Assembly: GCA_963556255.1 (NCBI GenBank)
Contig: OY744607.1
Span: 52,432,146 to 52,496,145, forward strand
Direction of reading: 5' to 3'
Length of the DNA: 64,000 bases
Source of the DNA: Allolobophora icterica
Taxonomy: Eukaryota > Annelida > Clitellata > Crassiclitellata > Lumbricidae
The translations under genes and the position numbers were made by a program. Position 1 is the stretch's first letter. Each line of letters opens with the position of its first letter. The notes beneath the pieces are model-generated. The model was given only the letters and a program-made list of their open reading frames with translations. It did not search any database and was not told where the DNA came from. This document shows, piece by piece, positions 27,696 to 39,904 of this stretch.

Positions 27696-27699
27696 GTCA

Positions 27700-28015
27700 A
27701 GGTTCTGTTCACTCATAAAATCGAGTTCCACGCCGCTGCCTCCGTTAAGAAGGCGATGGATATCGACGGCTTTGTTGTTCTTTGGCTCCGGGCAGCTTTG
27801 ACATGGCGCCTTGGAAAGCCACTGCGTTGAAACGCTGCACCATCACCGATAGGCTCTTGAATAGGAAGTTTGTTTCGCGGGAGTCATCGGTGGTTTTCGA
27901 CAGCCGGCGACCAATTTCCGATAGAAAGGCGAGGCCCTCTCTGTTAAGGGGACCGAAGGTTTCCACAGCTACAGGTATGAAGATGTATCGCTTCTGTAGC
28001 TCAGAGTATTTGATG

Positions 28016-28020
<5 letters not shown>
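27700..28020 (-). mobile_element. LINE 3' end (VAVETFGPLNREGL type)
   Basis: Minus-strand frame reads RYIFIPVAVETFGPLNREG, then FLSEIGRRLSKTTDDSRET and VMVQRFNAVAFQGAM. From memory, this pattern closes the long ORF of LINE-like elements in several marine invertebrates; I cannot name the clade with certainty. Related ends are at 41995-42390 and 60120-60240. Confidence 0.6.
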
Positions 28021-28050
<30 letters not shown>

Positions 28051-28890
28051 CAATAATAACAACAACAATAGCAACAACAAACACCAACAATAATAATAAC
28101 AATTAATAGGTGCCCACATAAATTTTGGCATCTAGTCATGTTTACGAAAGACAATTCAAATTCTGTTTACTGTTTAACTCTTTGTAGCTGCACTGACAAT
28201 AATTGGCATTGTAATGCGTCCTAGAAGTAACTAACTCGTGACGGTGTTAAATAAATGCTTGTCATTATATTAATTATCATAATTTTTCACATTAAGCTAC
28301 TACAGGCCCGTTGTAATGTCACGACTAACCTGTGACCGACAGTGGATTTCACCGTCTGGATCTGTTGCCGTTCCGCCCCAGTAAACAGGCAGCTGATCCG
28401 CATCGATGACCTTCAGAAGCGACGTCTTCCAATCACCTACACGCCCCAGAGCAATCGATCAATCAATCAACAAATCAGTCAACAAATCAAATCAATAACC
28501 GAATCAATAATCAATCAATGAATGAGTATATCGATTGAAGTAGGTTCTACTGTTTAAATGATGAGAAGCGTTTCTGAAACTCACGGCCAAGGACCTTGAT
28601 CTTCGAACGAGTTTCCTCAGCCATGAACGGCTTCACCAGTCCGTAAGCAACGTTGAAAAATCCAGGCACTACACAAGCGCAAGAAAAAACGCGTTACGTG
28701 ATTAGGCCTAAATACTTGGGGATCCTATTGTTGGGCGGACATACGACCTAATTCTGGAGATTTTCATTGGTCAGAATTGAGTAATTACCTCACTTGGCTG
28801 TAAATAAATTTGCAGGTAATCACGCGATCTCGGATTTATTTACCAAGAGAATGTAAGTTATGTGACTAATGGCACTAATAGATAATATCA

Positions 28891-29224
28891 GGGACGTCAT
28901 TTGGGAGGCAAGGGGCATTTCCCCCCCCTGATTTTGGGGGGAAAAAGAAAAAAGATGTAAAAAAAGGAGAAAGAAGGGGCAAAATGGAAAAAAGAGACTC
29001 ATTTGCAGCACTGGCTTACAGTTTTGCGCATGTAGACTAAAAACAAGCATGGGCAGCGATCCCCACGGGGTTGAGGGGAGAAGAACCCCTACCTTTAACA
29101 GTGGGGGACACAGTGAACTGTTGTTCCCCACATAGTGAAAAAATGTGAAAAATATTTCCTCCAAATTGTTCATCTCTTTTTTGCCCCCCCCCCGCCCCTG
29201 GAAAAAGCTGAAATGACGTCCTTG
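28891..29224. mobile_element. MITE with GGACGTCATTT ends
   Basis: Inverted ends GGGACGTCATTTGGG and (reverse complement) AGGACGTCATTTCAGC, with gataatatca on each side (28881-28890, 29225-29234). Unit B has one uninterrupted gataatatca near 51515. The interior has C and G runs and no coding frame of note. Confidence 0.75.
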
Positions 29225-29430
29225 GATAATATCAGTAAAAAAGGGTTCCAATTTTATTGACCAACTTTGAATGTAAAATAATGGGACATGCAGCGTTTTA
29301 TCTGAAATGATCGAACAGTTGATATCGGTGCCATCAGTTCATATGCTTCCATAGTAACTGTAAACGTAAACTCGAGGATTTCAAAGCGCCACTTTAAGGC
29401 TAAGCGCGGTCACCATATTATTCACGAGCG

Positions 29431-29825
29431 GCAGTGAGTAATCTAGACGTCTTTGGGGGGGGAAGTTCCCCCCAGGATTGATGTTTCCTCCCCCCAGAGG
29501 CGAGGAATATTACAATGTACAGACCATCAGGGGAGGAAAAATCCCCCCCAGGATCGATGTGGATACATGGTTTTACCCCCCAGAGAGATGGATTCCTAAG
29601 AAAAAGGTCATCAACTTTTTTGACAGAGGAAAAAAGTTAAGAATTGGGTGAAGAACTAAAAAAAAAAAAAAAAGGTCATCAACTTTTTTCGAAGATGAAA
29701 AATGGAAAAATTTGAGAAAAGTCTGAAACTTTTTAAAGATGGAAGACAAAATTTTGTGTCAATTGTTTGCTCCCCCCAGAAACCTGGTTTCCCCTCCCAG
29801 ACGAGGGGGACTAGATTAAACACTG
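29431..29825. mobile_element. hAT-like MITE with TAATCTAG ends
   Basis: Ends (G)CAGTGAGTAATCTAG and CAGTGTTTAATCTAG (reverse complement), flanked by cacgagcg (29423-29430, 29826-29833). Unit B shows the empty site ttcacgagcgctgcg near 51970. A second member of the family is at 50806-51175. G/C-run blocks recur inside. Confidence 0.85.
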
Positions 29826-30939
29826 CACGAGCGGTGCGTCAAGTCAGACGGGTTGCTCAGCCATACCGTGAGAAGAACAACATACATTTGACCATAGAAA
29901 CTAGAGAAACAAAAGCAGTCAGTTGCTGTCGGTGTCATTAGCTATTTGCGCTGCAAACTTAATAACTCTTAAATTAACAAAATACTGAACATTTATTAAC
30001 AAAACAGATGTAACGCAAAATGTTCAGAATTATTCAGACGTGAGTAACGCTACCATTGATGACAAAACAAGTATGGAGCCTTTCCGGATAGTTTGCTTCA
30101 ACGATTTGGAGAAGTTCCAGATAGACTTCCGCTGCTGAAAATCCACAAATTATCTGTGTTGTAACTTTATTTAATTAAAGTTTATTTTCTTTAGTTAGGC
30201 CGATAAAACTATGATTGTTAGATGACTTGCGTATTTATTTACTGCCGTGTCACGTATAGGGGCCTATAATAATTTACAACCAATGTAAATCGCCAGAAGT
30301 AGGTCGTATATCATTCTCTTTTGTAACGTCACGATTTGTTTCGTGTCGACGTAAAAATAATTGAAATTGATCTGAAATCAAATCTAAGTTTAATTAATTA
30401 TAAAGACGACAAAGGATTTAATCAAATCGAGAATCCATGTAGCTATCTTTCTTTTTTACCTAGACGACTTTTAATTAAAGTTTCCAAAACTAAGTGTTAC
30501 TCAGATTTCAACGTACTTGGTCACTTTAAATTAGACCATTTTGAATGAATACTCGTTTATTGAACAGTCATAGCTGACATAGCGCAACTAGAACAAGCTA
30601 CAGAGGTTATATATACTCGCGAGCAGCTAATTTGCGTCAGTATAATTATGGGCCTTCTTGTAACAAATTAAATCTAATTTATCTTATATTTCCTCAAAAA
30701 TTTTAATTATATAATTACTGTTATCATGATCGTCATAGTTGACATTTCGATTTCATACCTGGTCTATAAATGTGTTTCAGCCCAAGTCCTTCCATGTCAA
30801 ATATGTAGCAGGTTTGAGTAATTTTGCGGCCGAACTACAATAAACGTAGAATACTAAAAGTCAAAGTTAGCCTTCAATATTAAGCTAAGTTTATTAAACT
30901 AAGAAGGAGAAAGACGATTAATTTTCATGAAGAAGAGCA

Positions 30940-31217
30940 CTCCCTTAAGCTAGCCGTGAGGCAGCTTTGGGTATGAAGTTTAGCGGCTTCATTTTCTTAG
31001 CTTCGGCATATGAGGGCGGGTGGCCAGTCCTCTCCCTCGCTGTCTCATCTTCCCACAGACAGTGTACGGTCATTGTACTGATTATAGCCTAGTTGGCTAG
31101 GGGTGCACAGGGAGCAGAAATCTCGACAGAAACTTCTGCACTGGTGGGGATTTGAACACCCAATCTCTTGATTAACAACAGTCCAGCACGCTAACCACTA
31201 CACTATCGAGCACCCCA
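30940..31217 (-). mobile_element. tRNA-Asn-like SINE, family B
   Basis: Minus-strand head GATAGTGTAGTGGTTAGCG and B box GTGTTCAAATCC, body with GACCGTACACTGTCTGTG and CATATGCCGAAGC. A matching copy lies in the same intron of unit B (53015-53312), so it was inserted before the duplication. Confidence 0.85.
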
Positions 31218-32154
31218 TAATCTAAACTCGTAAATTTAGTAGCTTAGCAGTCGCAAAGTAGAGACAAGACTGTCTCTACTTTGCGACTGCTAAGATAGAT
31301 AGTTGGTTGTTTGAGTTCAAGCGCTATACAAATCTATAAGCCGAGCTATGGTCTATGGGTTTACCTTTTTGCTGGCTTCCGGTAAGAGTTTCTTGCGAAC
31401 GTATTCCATTAGATAGATTCTCGATTTAATTACATCCTTTTTTGTCGTAGACTGGATCATTCCTGTAAATTAATCAACGTCTTTTTTTTATTAAATTAAA
31501 CTTAGGTCTGGTTCCATTGTTACTTCAGATCACCGCTTTCACAATTATGACTTATTTATTTCAATTATTTTTCGCCAACACAAAAGAAATCGTGAGGTGT
31601 CGAAAGAGAATAATCTGTGACCTACTTCTGGCAATTTACATTGATTGGAAACAAGTATTTACGTCACTCGACAGTAAATAAGTCATCTAACATCGGTCTA
31701 ACTAAAGAAAATAACCTTTTATAATGGCAGTAGTGGATGATGGTAGTGAAGCAACAATAGCTTCGATTTTATTAGTCAACTATGAGCGTGAAATATCGAG
31801 ATATACTGATTTTTCGTCTGTTTTCACAATTTACGACTCGCGGCAAGATAGAGACTAACCTTTAACGTCGGTGAAGCCAAAAAGTTCCCACCAGATGGGA
31901 TGACCCTGTTTGTCATGACCAAACCAACCTCCGGGGTTGTACTTCTTCAACACTTCTGGTATCTCCCATTCGAGTACCTGATCTGTGCCATACGTCTTTC
32001 GCCATTCCACGTTCTATGTAATTGTTTAGAAGTTAGGCTAGGCCTACAGCAGCTTATCAATGACGATGGGTCATCAGTTAATCATCATCGGTAGGTTTCG
32101 CCAAAATAAGTAGGCCTACTAATATAGTGGTAACTGAAGACTACTTTCTTATTA

Positions 32155-32795
32155 TGCATTTATTAAGAACCACTATCTAAGAACCATGCAGCAATCGATC
32201 GCGCTGACGCCGCTGAGCAATTGCGAGTGAAGGATTTGCTTAAGATCGCCACACAGTATAGGGGCCATCCATATATTACGTACACAAAAATCCGGGAAAA
32301 TTGGACCCCCCCTGTTCGCAAGCGTACTTTCTTCCACCCCCCCCTGAGTACGTACGTTTGACGCACCCCCCCCCCCCGATGACCAGCTGCAGAAAGTGTC
32401 TCCAGGCAGCCTGTCTGCACTTTAGGCCAGATTATTGAAGGGCCAATATAGACAAATTATAGGTGTCGTTCACAGCACAGAATAACTGCACATGGCTTTT
32501 ATATAATGTAATAAAATGCCATGGGACGACTATAGGATAATACAGAGTTATAAATAGGCTAAAGTGGACGTCATAATTAGAAATTTATTTTGGGTACGTA
32601 CACATTTTGTTACCCCCCCTCCCCCCCTGTTCGCACCCGTACGCAAAATCGCCAAAATCCGACCCCCCTCCCCCCCCCTAAGTGCGTACGTAATATGTGG
32701 ATGGCCCCTAACCGTCTCAGGGAAGGCTATAGATAATACTGTAGGTTTACTCTCATAGTTACTAACCAACCGGGTTTACCGTGTCCCACAAGATA
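32155..32795 (-). mobile_element. SINE family A split by a PIF/Harbinger-like MITE
   Basis: Left part (32155-32260) carries the tail junction tgcatttattaag and body. The right part (32709-32795) resumes at taaccgtctcaggg and reaches the head at gtttaccgtgtcccac. Other family members show an unbroken cacagtaaccgtctc here. Confidence 0.8.
32261..32708. mobile_element. PIF/Harbinger-like MITE, copy 1
   Basis: Ends GGGGCCATCCATATATTACG and (reverse complement) GGGGCCATCCACATATTACG, with G/C-run blocks just inside. The family has two more copies (54245 and 55630), both flanked by TAA. The 3-bp TAA target fits PIF/Harbinger. Here the TAA of the host SINE is altered on the left side. Confidence 0.75.
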
Positions 32796-33605
32796 AAGCA
32801 TTGTATTTCTACTGGACCACATACTGTGACCAACAACGCAATAATAAACATTTCGCATGACACAGAGTCTGGAGCCGTGACCTACTATATATCTTCTGGG
32901 CTTATACCTAACGAATTGATTTCAGTTTGAATAGCATAGAATCTGATGGCAATATGATAATTTATGCAAACGAAGAAACCACAACGTAAACCTTTCATCG
33001 AGATATTGCTGTTGTTTTCGTGTGCCTTGGGCATCAGACACAGGCGCCTTAGAAGTTGCAAATTAATAACAGGAAAACCGGATGTATGTAAGATAACTCG
33101 GAAGATATATCAGTGCTTCTGAATCGTTGCATCGATTTCATTTCGACTGTTTACGAACTATATGGCACTTAAATCTCTGCTATTACTATTACTATTACTA
33201 TATATACTTACATCTCGATGTCGGTAGGCTAGGTTGGTCGATGGGTGCAGACGCTCTGGAAAATAACGATTAATTATGCTATCTGCCGAATGGATTTAAC
33301 TAATTTTTCTGTTCAATCTGCCGGAATTACTACAAAGCTAGTGAGAAATCGGAAAAGTATCCTCGAAAAGTAAATATAAGTAAATTTTATCGTCTTTTGT
33401 GTCGGAAATCTGGTCAGCGTTATAGAAAGGATGGGCAGTCTATGCTAGAGAACGTACAGCTGGACTTTTCCTCACTCTACAACCTAGTGTACAAACTCTT
33501 TCGAGTTAGGCAAGCACTCGCAACTCTATTAATAGTCATAGCGGTCGCTCTCTGCTGGGCGAAATCTCTCTTCACTCGCCATTTAATACATACAACGAAC
33601 TCGTC

Positions 33606-34427
33606 ATGGCAAAAAAAGCGGCGGCTAAAGTTGAGGAGATAATTGAGATCTTAAGAGACGACAAAGCAACTGAGGTTATAATCGGTAAGCTTGGAGATAC
33701 CTGGGCACCAGCCATTAAAAGCATGATAAATGAAAAAATGGACAAAATCATCGACGCGGTGTTACTTAAACTGGATTCCATCATCGAAAAAAAAATCAAT
33801 GAACTAGTTACCCCACAACTGAAAATAATACATCAGAAACATGACAAGCTCGAGGACGAAAATCAGCAGCTGCGCACCAGGATTTCGCAACTCGAAGCAG
33901 AATCCAGACTCTCGGATCTGGTCCTGCATGGGCTAGAGGAGACGACTCCTTCGGATACTACACGTGAAGCAGCGGAGCGGGAGGCAATTGGGGCAACACT
34001 CAACCTATGCGTCCACACGCTGGACCTACAGATCACGGAGGCGGACTTCGCAACTGCCTACCGTCTTCCCAGAAAAGGAAAGGAGAAGTGTAGGCCGCTA
34101 GTTGCCAGGTTCAATTCCATCCGAGTCAGGAATATGATCGTCCGAGCTCGTACCAAACTGCGTAAAACACAAGTATATATAAACGAACACTTGTCTTCTG
34201 TAAATGCACAAATCTACGCAAGAGCGAGAAATCTGGTCAAAGAAGGCAAAGCCTCCTCCGCTTGGACAGCGGGGGGGATTGTCTTCCTGCTGTCGGGCGA
34301 AGGCCAGGGTCTTAAGCCAAAGAAGATAGCGTCCCTCGCCACTCTGGAGAAGATGACATGTGCCTCCGCAACGTACCTCAAGGAATCGGGAGGCTTACTG
34401 CCTTCCAAAGATGGTCTCTCAACTTAA
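33606..34427 (+). CDS. LINE ORF1 protein (coiled coil + RNA-binding)
   Basis: 273 aa. The first 100 residues are rich in Lys/Glu/Ile heptads (NEKMDKIIDAVLLKLDSII; HDKLEDENQQLRTRISQLEA), predicting a coiled coil for trimerisation. Then a region with LSDLVLHGLEE, ADFATAYRLP, RPLVARFNSIRVRNMIVRA and INEHLSSVNAQIYARAR resembles the RRM and C-terminal domain of L1-like ORF1 proteins, which bind the element's RNA. The frame is uninterrupted. It ends with ESGGLLPSKDGLST. An ATG with weak context (gtcATGgca) opens it. Confidence 0.8.
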   Translation: MAKKAAAKVEEIIEILRDDKATEVIIGKLGDTWAPAIKSMINEKMDKIIDAVLLKLDSIIEKKINELVTPQLKIIHQKHDKLEDENQQLRTRISQLEAESRLSDLVLHGLEETTPSDTTREAAEREAIGATLNLCVHTLDLQITEADFATAYRLPRKGKEKCRPLVARFNSIRVRNMIVRARTKLRKTQVYINEHLSSVNAQIYARARNLVKEGKASSAWTAGGIVFLLSGEGQGLKPKKIASLATLEKMTCASATYLKESGGLLPSKDGLST

Positions 34428-35600
34428 CTTCCCTGAAAGCGTATATCAGCGTCGCACTAGAACATGGAATACATATGACTGACTCCCGCTAACAATCGGG
34501 TTGTCACACGCGGCTTATTTGACCTGTGAGTGCCTCTCTCATTTGTAATTTGCACCTTAAAGGCACGTCTATTATTTTAAGCTTTTTGTCTTAAGTTCTT
34601 ATTTTTGTGCATCTTTCGGAATTGTAACTCTACCGGTTAATATATGATTTATTCTTCATATTTAATCATGGATGATTGCTGAAACCTAGAGAAGGATGTT
34701 CCGTAATGTGATGATGCTAGAGGATCAGGCATGTGCTCAGGACTGAAGTACCCATCCTTGTTAATAAAGTTTTGCCATGTTGGGGCAATGATTGCTAGGT
34801 ACAGACAAACCTGTGAATCTGATAATTTATAGGGAATAGTCGGCTAATTGAGTTGAAGAATTACTCTTCTGTGATGCACTCTTACTGTAGCGCTACGGAT
34901 ATGATATATGCCATTGAGTGTATACTATTAACATAAACAACGATGATACTTGCATGCAGTTACGATAAACAGTAATGCTTATAATGATCATCCTTACGCG
35001 TATTGTTAAGTTGGGATGAACATTAGCCTAGAAAATACTATCAATTATAACTACTGACGGATGATTATGATTTCAAGGATTTCAACACCTTGGAAATATA
35101 GGTATACAAGTGTGGTAATAACGAAAATGACGAAATATCAGGCTTCGATCTGCGTTTATGCTTGGCCAATTCATTATGGCAATATTGGAGACTCTTATTT
35201 AAATCTTTCCTCCTGTTTCACACTCTAGCCATGTTGAAGCATGTGTCCATGTATAAGCTTAATCTTAGCCTGTAGCAGCCGGTCTGAATATGATTTAACC
35301 TGTCTGTTTTCTTAGTTAAGCGATTCAATCTGTTCTTTTAGTTAAGAGAGTACTAAAGAGTACTAAAGTGGATTGTTGAATGTATATATATAGTTCTCTA
35401 GTTAGGTTTTTCTTTTTCATGCATGATGTTTGAAGCCCAACATTCTGCATATTTTGTTTGGCGGGCAGTTCTTTACAAAATAGAGTGTCTGCACTTACCC
35501 ACCCGTTCTGGCATCCTATGATTTTCCTGCAGTCTCCAGATGTGACGTCGGTACTGGCTCCTTTGAGGATGGTGATGATAGGCTTCGTACAGATACGAGG

Positions 35601-38600
35601 GTGGAATTTAAAAGCAGTAGTAATATTATTAACATAGAGGAACTAGACAGCAATGAAGAGTACGAAGAGGATAACGAAATAAGTCCGAGGGTCTACTTTA
35701 CTCAGGACATCGAACTCGAAGTCTTTTCTCCAGTAGAGGAACGTGGTACATCCAGGGATGACAATAACGTTGACCCCGACCTCAATTATTTTCAGAATAA
35801 AAGCTGGTCAAGTAACTATATATCGCTGGATAGTGTGCAAAATAACCAATTAAGGGATTATGATGGAGATTTGAAACTTACGATGCTACATATAAACTGT
35901 AGGAGCATAGCGAGAAAAATTGAAGATATTAGAGATATTGTAGAGAAAACCCAAGCAGCAATTATTGCAGTGACTGAAACGTGGTTGGATGATAGCGGAC
36001 TTGATACTGTGGGGCTACCAAACTACCAATTTGTGGGCAAGGCTAGAAAAGGGGGAGGAGGGGGAGGAGGAGTCGGATTCTTCATCAGTGATAAACTTAC
36101 TTACCAACCTATCCTCCCCAGCCCCGAGGGAAAAGAATTTACTACCTTCGAATATTTATTTCTTAGGCTGAATTTGAAAAAGCATGCCCCAATATTTGGG
36201 GTAATATATAGATCTCCAGGCCAATGTTTAAAAGAGTTTCTTGGTGAGTTTGAGCAAATGATGGACAATCTAAAAACTAAATCAAAAGAAATCTTCCTGC
36301 TCGGTGATTATAATATTGATTTATTAAAAGTAAATGAACATAAGGAGACTAATAATTTTTATAATAGTTTGGTGGCCTGTCATTATCTGCCTGTGATCAC
36401 TAGACCAACAAGGATTACACCTACCTCTAAAACTCTGATAGACAACATATTCTGCACAGCCTGGTCCAAACTGCAGACAGCAGCCATTATTTTATCCGAC
36501 CTTTCTGATCATCTGCCAATAATGGCTCAATTCTCTTATGAAAATAGTTATGCCAAGGCAAGCCATAATTTGGAAAATAGACTTATAACCCCTTTAGGCC
36601 TTGAAAATTTTTCGCAAGCTCTACTTACAGAAGATTGGAATACGGTCCACTATCAATGCCAACAAGGTATGCCAAATAAGGCATATGAATGTTTCATTAA
36701 GAAGTATACAAAGGCCTATGAAAATGCCTTTCCAATGAAAACGGAATTGAAACGAAAAAATGCCAGACCTAATAAACCATGGATGACCCCAGGACTGCTA
36801 AAGTCATGTAAAAAGAAAAATCGTCTATACACTAAATATTTAAAGAATCCAAGCCCTGCGAATAAAACTAAATTTGTTGCTTATAGAAATAAGTTTAAGT
36901 CAATAAGGATTACTGCTGAAAAACTGTACTATACGTCTGAATTTCTCAAACATCATGGGGATTTGAAATCAACGTGGAACTTAATTAGGACAGCGCTACA
37001 AACAGATGATAATTGTAAAAAAATTAATCTACTAATAGTCAATGACAAGGAAGTAGATGATCCAGAAGCTATGGCTAACTGTTTCAACGACTACTTTGTC
37101 AATATTCCTAAGGAGTTGGCAAGGAGCCTACCTACCGTCTCTTGCTCCCATGTACAGTATCTGCCCCAGCCTAACCTATCCTCAATGGGCATGCTGTTGA
37201 CTTCCCCGGAGGAGATAGTAAGTGTTGGGAACACTATAAAAAAAACTCATACCAAGGGGCTGGATAATATTGATCCGTATATTGCATTGCCCTATATATC
37301 CCAAGTTGCCCATCCCCTATCGGAAATTATAAATTGTTCCTTAACACATGGGATTGTCCCCGATCAACTAAAAGAGGCTAAGGTTGTACCAATCTTCAAG
37401 AAAGGAAATAGACAGCAACTTTCTAATTATAGGCCCATCTCTGTACTCCCATTCTTCGCCAAATTCTTAGAAAAGATTATGCATTCCAGGCTCAACGCGT
37501 ATATATCAAAGAAAAATTTGATCCACCCATCACAACACGGATTCCAGGCAGGACACTCCACGTTTATGCCCTTACTGGAGATGGAAGATAAAATCTCTCA
37601 AGCAATAGACGCCAATGACTACTCTGTGGGTATATTCATTGATCTGGCTAAAGCGTTCGATACGGTAGATCATAAAATATTACTAAATAAGTTAGAAAAC
37701 TACGGCATTCGAGGAACTCAGTTAAAATGGTTTAGAAGTTATTTGGAAGGTCGAATTCAGAGAGTCAGCTGTAACGGCGCTTTATCGAGTTCTGGCTATA
37801 TTACCTCGGGAGTTCCCCAAGGGTCGAATCTGGGACCACTCCTCTTCTTGATTTATATAAACGACCTAGCCAAAGTCTCATCTGCACTCTATCTCGTATT
37901 GTTTGCCGATGATACGAGCATATTTTTCACACACAGTTCATGGACATCCCTTGTAGAAATAATAAATAAGGAATTATCTAAAGTAAATCAGTGGTTCATA
38001 GCTAATAAATTAACTCTCAACATAGATAAAACAAATCTTATAGTTTTTAAGTCGCACAGGAAAATAAAACCGACAGTAGGAACCATATCGTTGGACGGAG
38101 TCCCAATTGCTGAAGTTGACTCTATAAAATTCTTGGGTGTTTACATTGACAATCATCTCACTTGGAAAGCACACATCAATTACATTGCCTCAAAAGTGGC
38201 CAAGAACATCGGAATTATCTCGAGAGTGGCACGAGTACTACCTAGGGATATCAGATTGAACTTGTACTACTCCTTGATTTTTCCATACCTAAGTTATTGC
38301 AATCTCGTGTGGGCTTCAAATTATGACTCCCGCCTACATAAGTTATGTGTACTTCAAAAGAAAGCGATAAGAATGATTATGGGGGCACCATCAACATGTC
38401 ACTCACTGCCAATATTTAAGGAACTCAAGATACTTGAACTAAAGCAGATTCGGATCCTCCAAATTGGTGTATTATTTTATATGTATGTACAAAACCTTTT
38501 ACCGATTATATTTGCTGGGTACTTCACGCTTACCTCCACGATACACGATCATTTAACTAGAAGCGCTTCTTTATATCGGCCAATCAAAGCGCGCACCAAT

Positions 38601-38738
38601 ACCAGACTGTTTTCACTAAAAGTTACCGGTCCATCAGTATGGAACGCATTGCCAATGGAAATCAAATCATCAAATAATAAATACGAGTTCAAAAAAAGGT
38701 TACGTAATTTACTTGTATCCACCGATACAGCATCATAG
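35601..38738 (+). CDS. LINE ORF2: endonuclease and reverse transcriptase
   Basis: About 1045 codons without a stop. Apurinic-type endonuclease: LTMLHINCRS (start), VTETWLDD (catalytic Glu), LLGDYNIDLL and SDHLPI. Reverse transcriptase: IFKKGNRQQLSNYRPIS, FIDLAKAFDTVDH, SGVPQGSNLGPLLF and LVLFADDTS with the catalytic FADD, then FLGVYIDNHLTW and the C-terminal SVWNALP. The first codon of the frame here is GTG; the frame is open back to about 35484 without an ATG, and the first in-frame ATG (35882) lies at the endonuclease start. Translation may start by reinitiation or from a spliced transcript. ORF1 and ORF2 are separated by 1.17 kb, which is long for this group. Confidence 0.9.
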   Translation: MEFKSSSNIINIEELDSNEEYEEDNEISPRVYFTQDIELEVFSPVEERGTSRDDNNVDPDLNYFQNKSWSSNYISLDSVQNNQLRDYDGDLKLTMLHINCRSIARKIEDIRDIVEKTQAAIIAVTETWLDDSGLDTVGLPNYQFVGKARKGGGGGGGVGFFISDKLTYQPILPSPEGKEFTTFEYLFLRLNLKKHAPIFGVIYRSPGQCLKEFLGEFEQMMDNLKTKSKEIFLLGDYNIDLLKVNEHKETNNFYNSLVACHYLPVITRPTRITPTSKTLIDNIFCTAWSKLQTAAIILSDLSDHLPIMAQFSYENSYAKASHNLENRLITPLGLENFSQALLTEDWNTVHYQCQQGMPNKAYECFIKKYTKAYENAFPMKTELKRKNARPNKPWMTPGLLKSCKKKNRLYTKYLKNPSPANKTKFVAYRNKFKSIRITAEKLYYTSEFLKHHGDLKSTWNLIRTALQTDDNCKKINLLIVNDKEVDDPEAMANCFNDYFVNIPKELARSLPTVSCSHVQYLPQPNLSSMGMLLTSPEEIVSVGNTIKKTHTKGLDNIDPYIALPYISQVAHPLSEIINCSLTHGIVPDQLKEAKVVPIFKKGNRQQLSNYRPISVLPFFAKFLEKIMHSRLNAYISKKNLIHPSQHGFQAGHSTFMPLLEMEDKISQAIDANDYSVGIFIDLAKAFDTVDHKILLNKLENYGIRGTQLKWFRSYLEGRIQRVSCNGALSSSGYITSGVPQGSNLGPLLFLIYINDLAKVSSALYLVLFADDTSIFFTHSSWTSLVEIINKELSKVNQWFIANKLTLNIDKTNLIVFKSHRKIKPTVGTISLDGVPIAEVDSIKFLGVYIDNHLTWKAHINYIASKVAKNIGIISRVARVLPRDIRLNLYYSLIFPYLSYCNLVWASNYDSRLHKLCVLQKKAIRMIMGAPSTCHSLPIFKELKILELKQIRILQIGVLFYMYVQNLLPIIFAGYFTLTSTIHDHLTRSASLYRPIKARTNTRLFSLKVTGPSVWNALPMEIKSSNNKYEFKKRLRNLLVSTDTAS

Positions 38739-39904
38739 GATGCTTTATCTATCGTGATTGCCTTGAAGTAACTCTTGTTAGCGGACGTCACACTGGAGAC
38801 GGGAGCTGTAGTTAAGGATAATTAAGTTTTAAATCTAGCTAAACAATCTCCTCTATTTGCGTTTGTATATTCTTTGCTACTTTAACGCATGGGAGGATGA
38901 TCTCTAGCCCTATTGCATCAAACTGACTAGATACATGTGCATGCGGTATCCCCATCTTAGTGGGACTCTCATCCTTTGGGGGGTACCCATTGCCGTTGAT
39001 GGCAGTACTATGTATCCAGAAAGCTTATTGTCATTATCTCAAATGATGCAAGTTGTTTAACTCCTCTAAGTTGTGATCTGCCTGCATGTAATTATGCTGA
39101 ACGTTGTATGTTATTGGTTAAATGCTGTCATTGATGCCAATAAAGATATATTGATTGATTGATTGATTGATCTCGAAACATCTTCTCGGCTTTCTTCGGG
39201 TCCCAGCTCCGAGCTGCAAATATCCACGTAGGCTATACAGATTGATTTCAATGGCTTCCTTCAACCAAGGCCGTAACTATATAGGACGGGAATGATTTTT
39301 CTGGGACATGGAAGCGGAAGCTCCTTCACCCTATCTGATTGAGACTGTTACCCATGGAAGATGCATTCCCCATGCAATTAGTCTATATATAGCCTGAAAT
39401 GTACTATTCGATCGGGTTTTTTTGTTCTCTCAGCTGGGTCTGGAGCTTCTCTGATTTGAATAGAATTGACGCTATAGAAATCTGCAATTAGGGCCTACCA
39501 TTTTCAATATATTTCGCTCCTGCCCGTTGGTAATTTCCCCCACTGGTTCAGACTATCACCCAATGCAGATGCATTTCTCCATACATGGTGCTCCTGTCTG
39601 TAGGTCATTCACTCACTAGTTTAGACTATCAGCCACGGTAGATGAATTTCCCCATACATGGTGCTCCTGCCCGTTGGTCATTTCCCCTACTGGTTCAGAC
39701 TATCACCCAACATAGATGCATTTCCCCATGCATAATGGTACCTTTGAGCCACCTGCAGAGCGATTCATCATCGTCGTCTGGTTTGATGATATCGCTGACG
39801 TTGGCTTTGAACTGACGAAAAACACACCAAAAAGACCACACAGATGTTACTTTCACTTTCAGTTTGGTTTTAGAAACGCTTTCACTTTCAATTTCAACTT
39901 AGAA

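Larger units (their letters stand above)
33219..39169 (+). mobile_element. Full-length CR1/L2-group LINE (5.95 kb)
   Basis: Flanked by atctcga (33212-33218, 39170-39176), with a ttgattgattgattga tail preceded by aataaag. Carries an ORF1 (33606-34427) and an intact ORF2 with endonuclease and reverse transcriptase (35601-38738). Unit B has the empty site acttacatctcgaaac (57354-57367), so it inserted after the duplication. The open frames and the clean flanks suggest a recent, perhaps still active, family. Confidence 0.9.
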
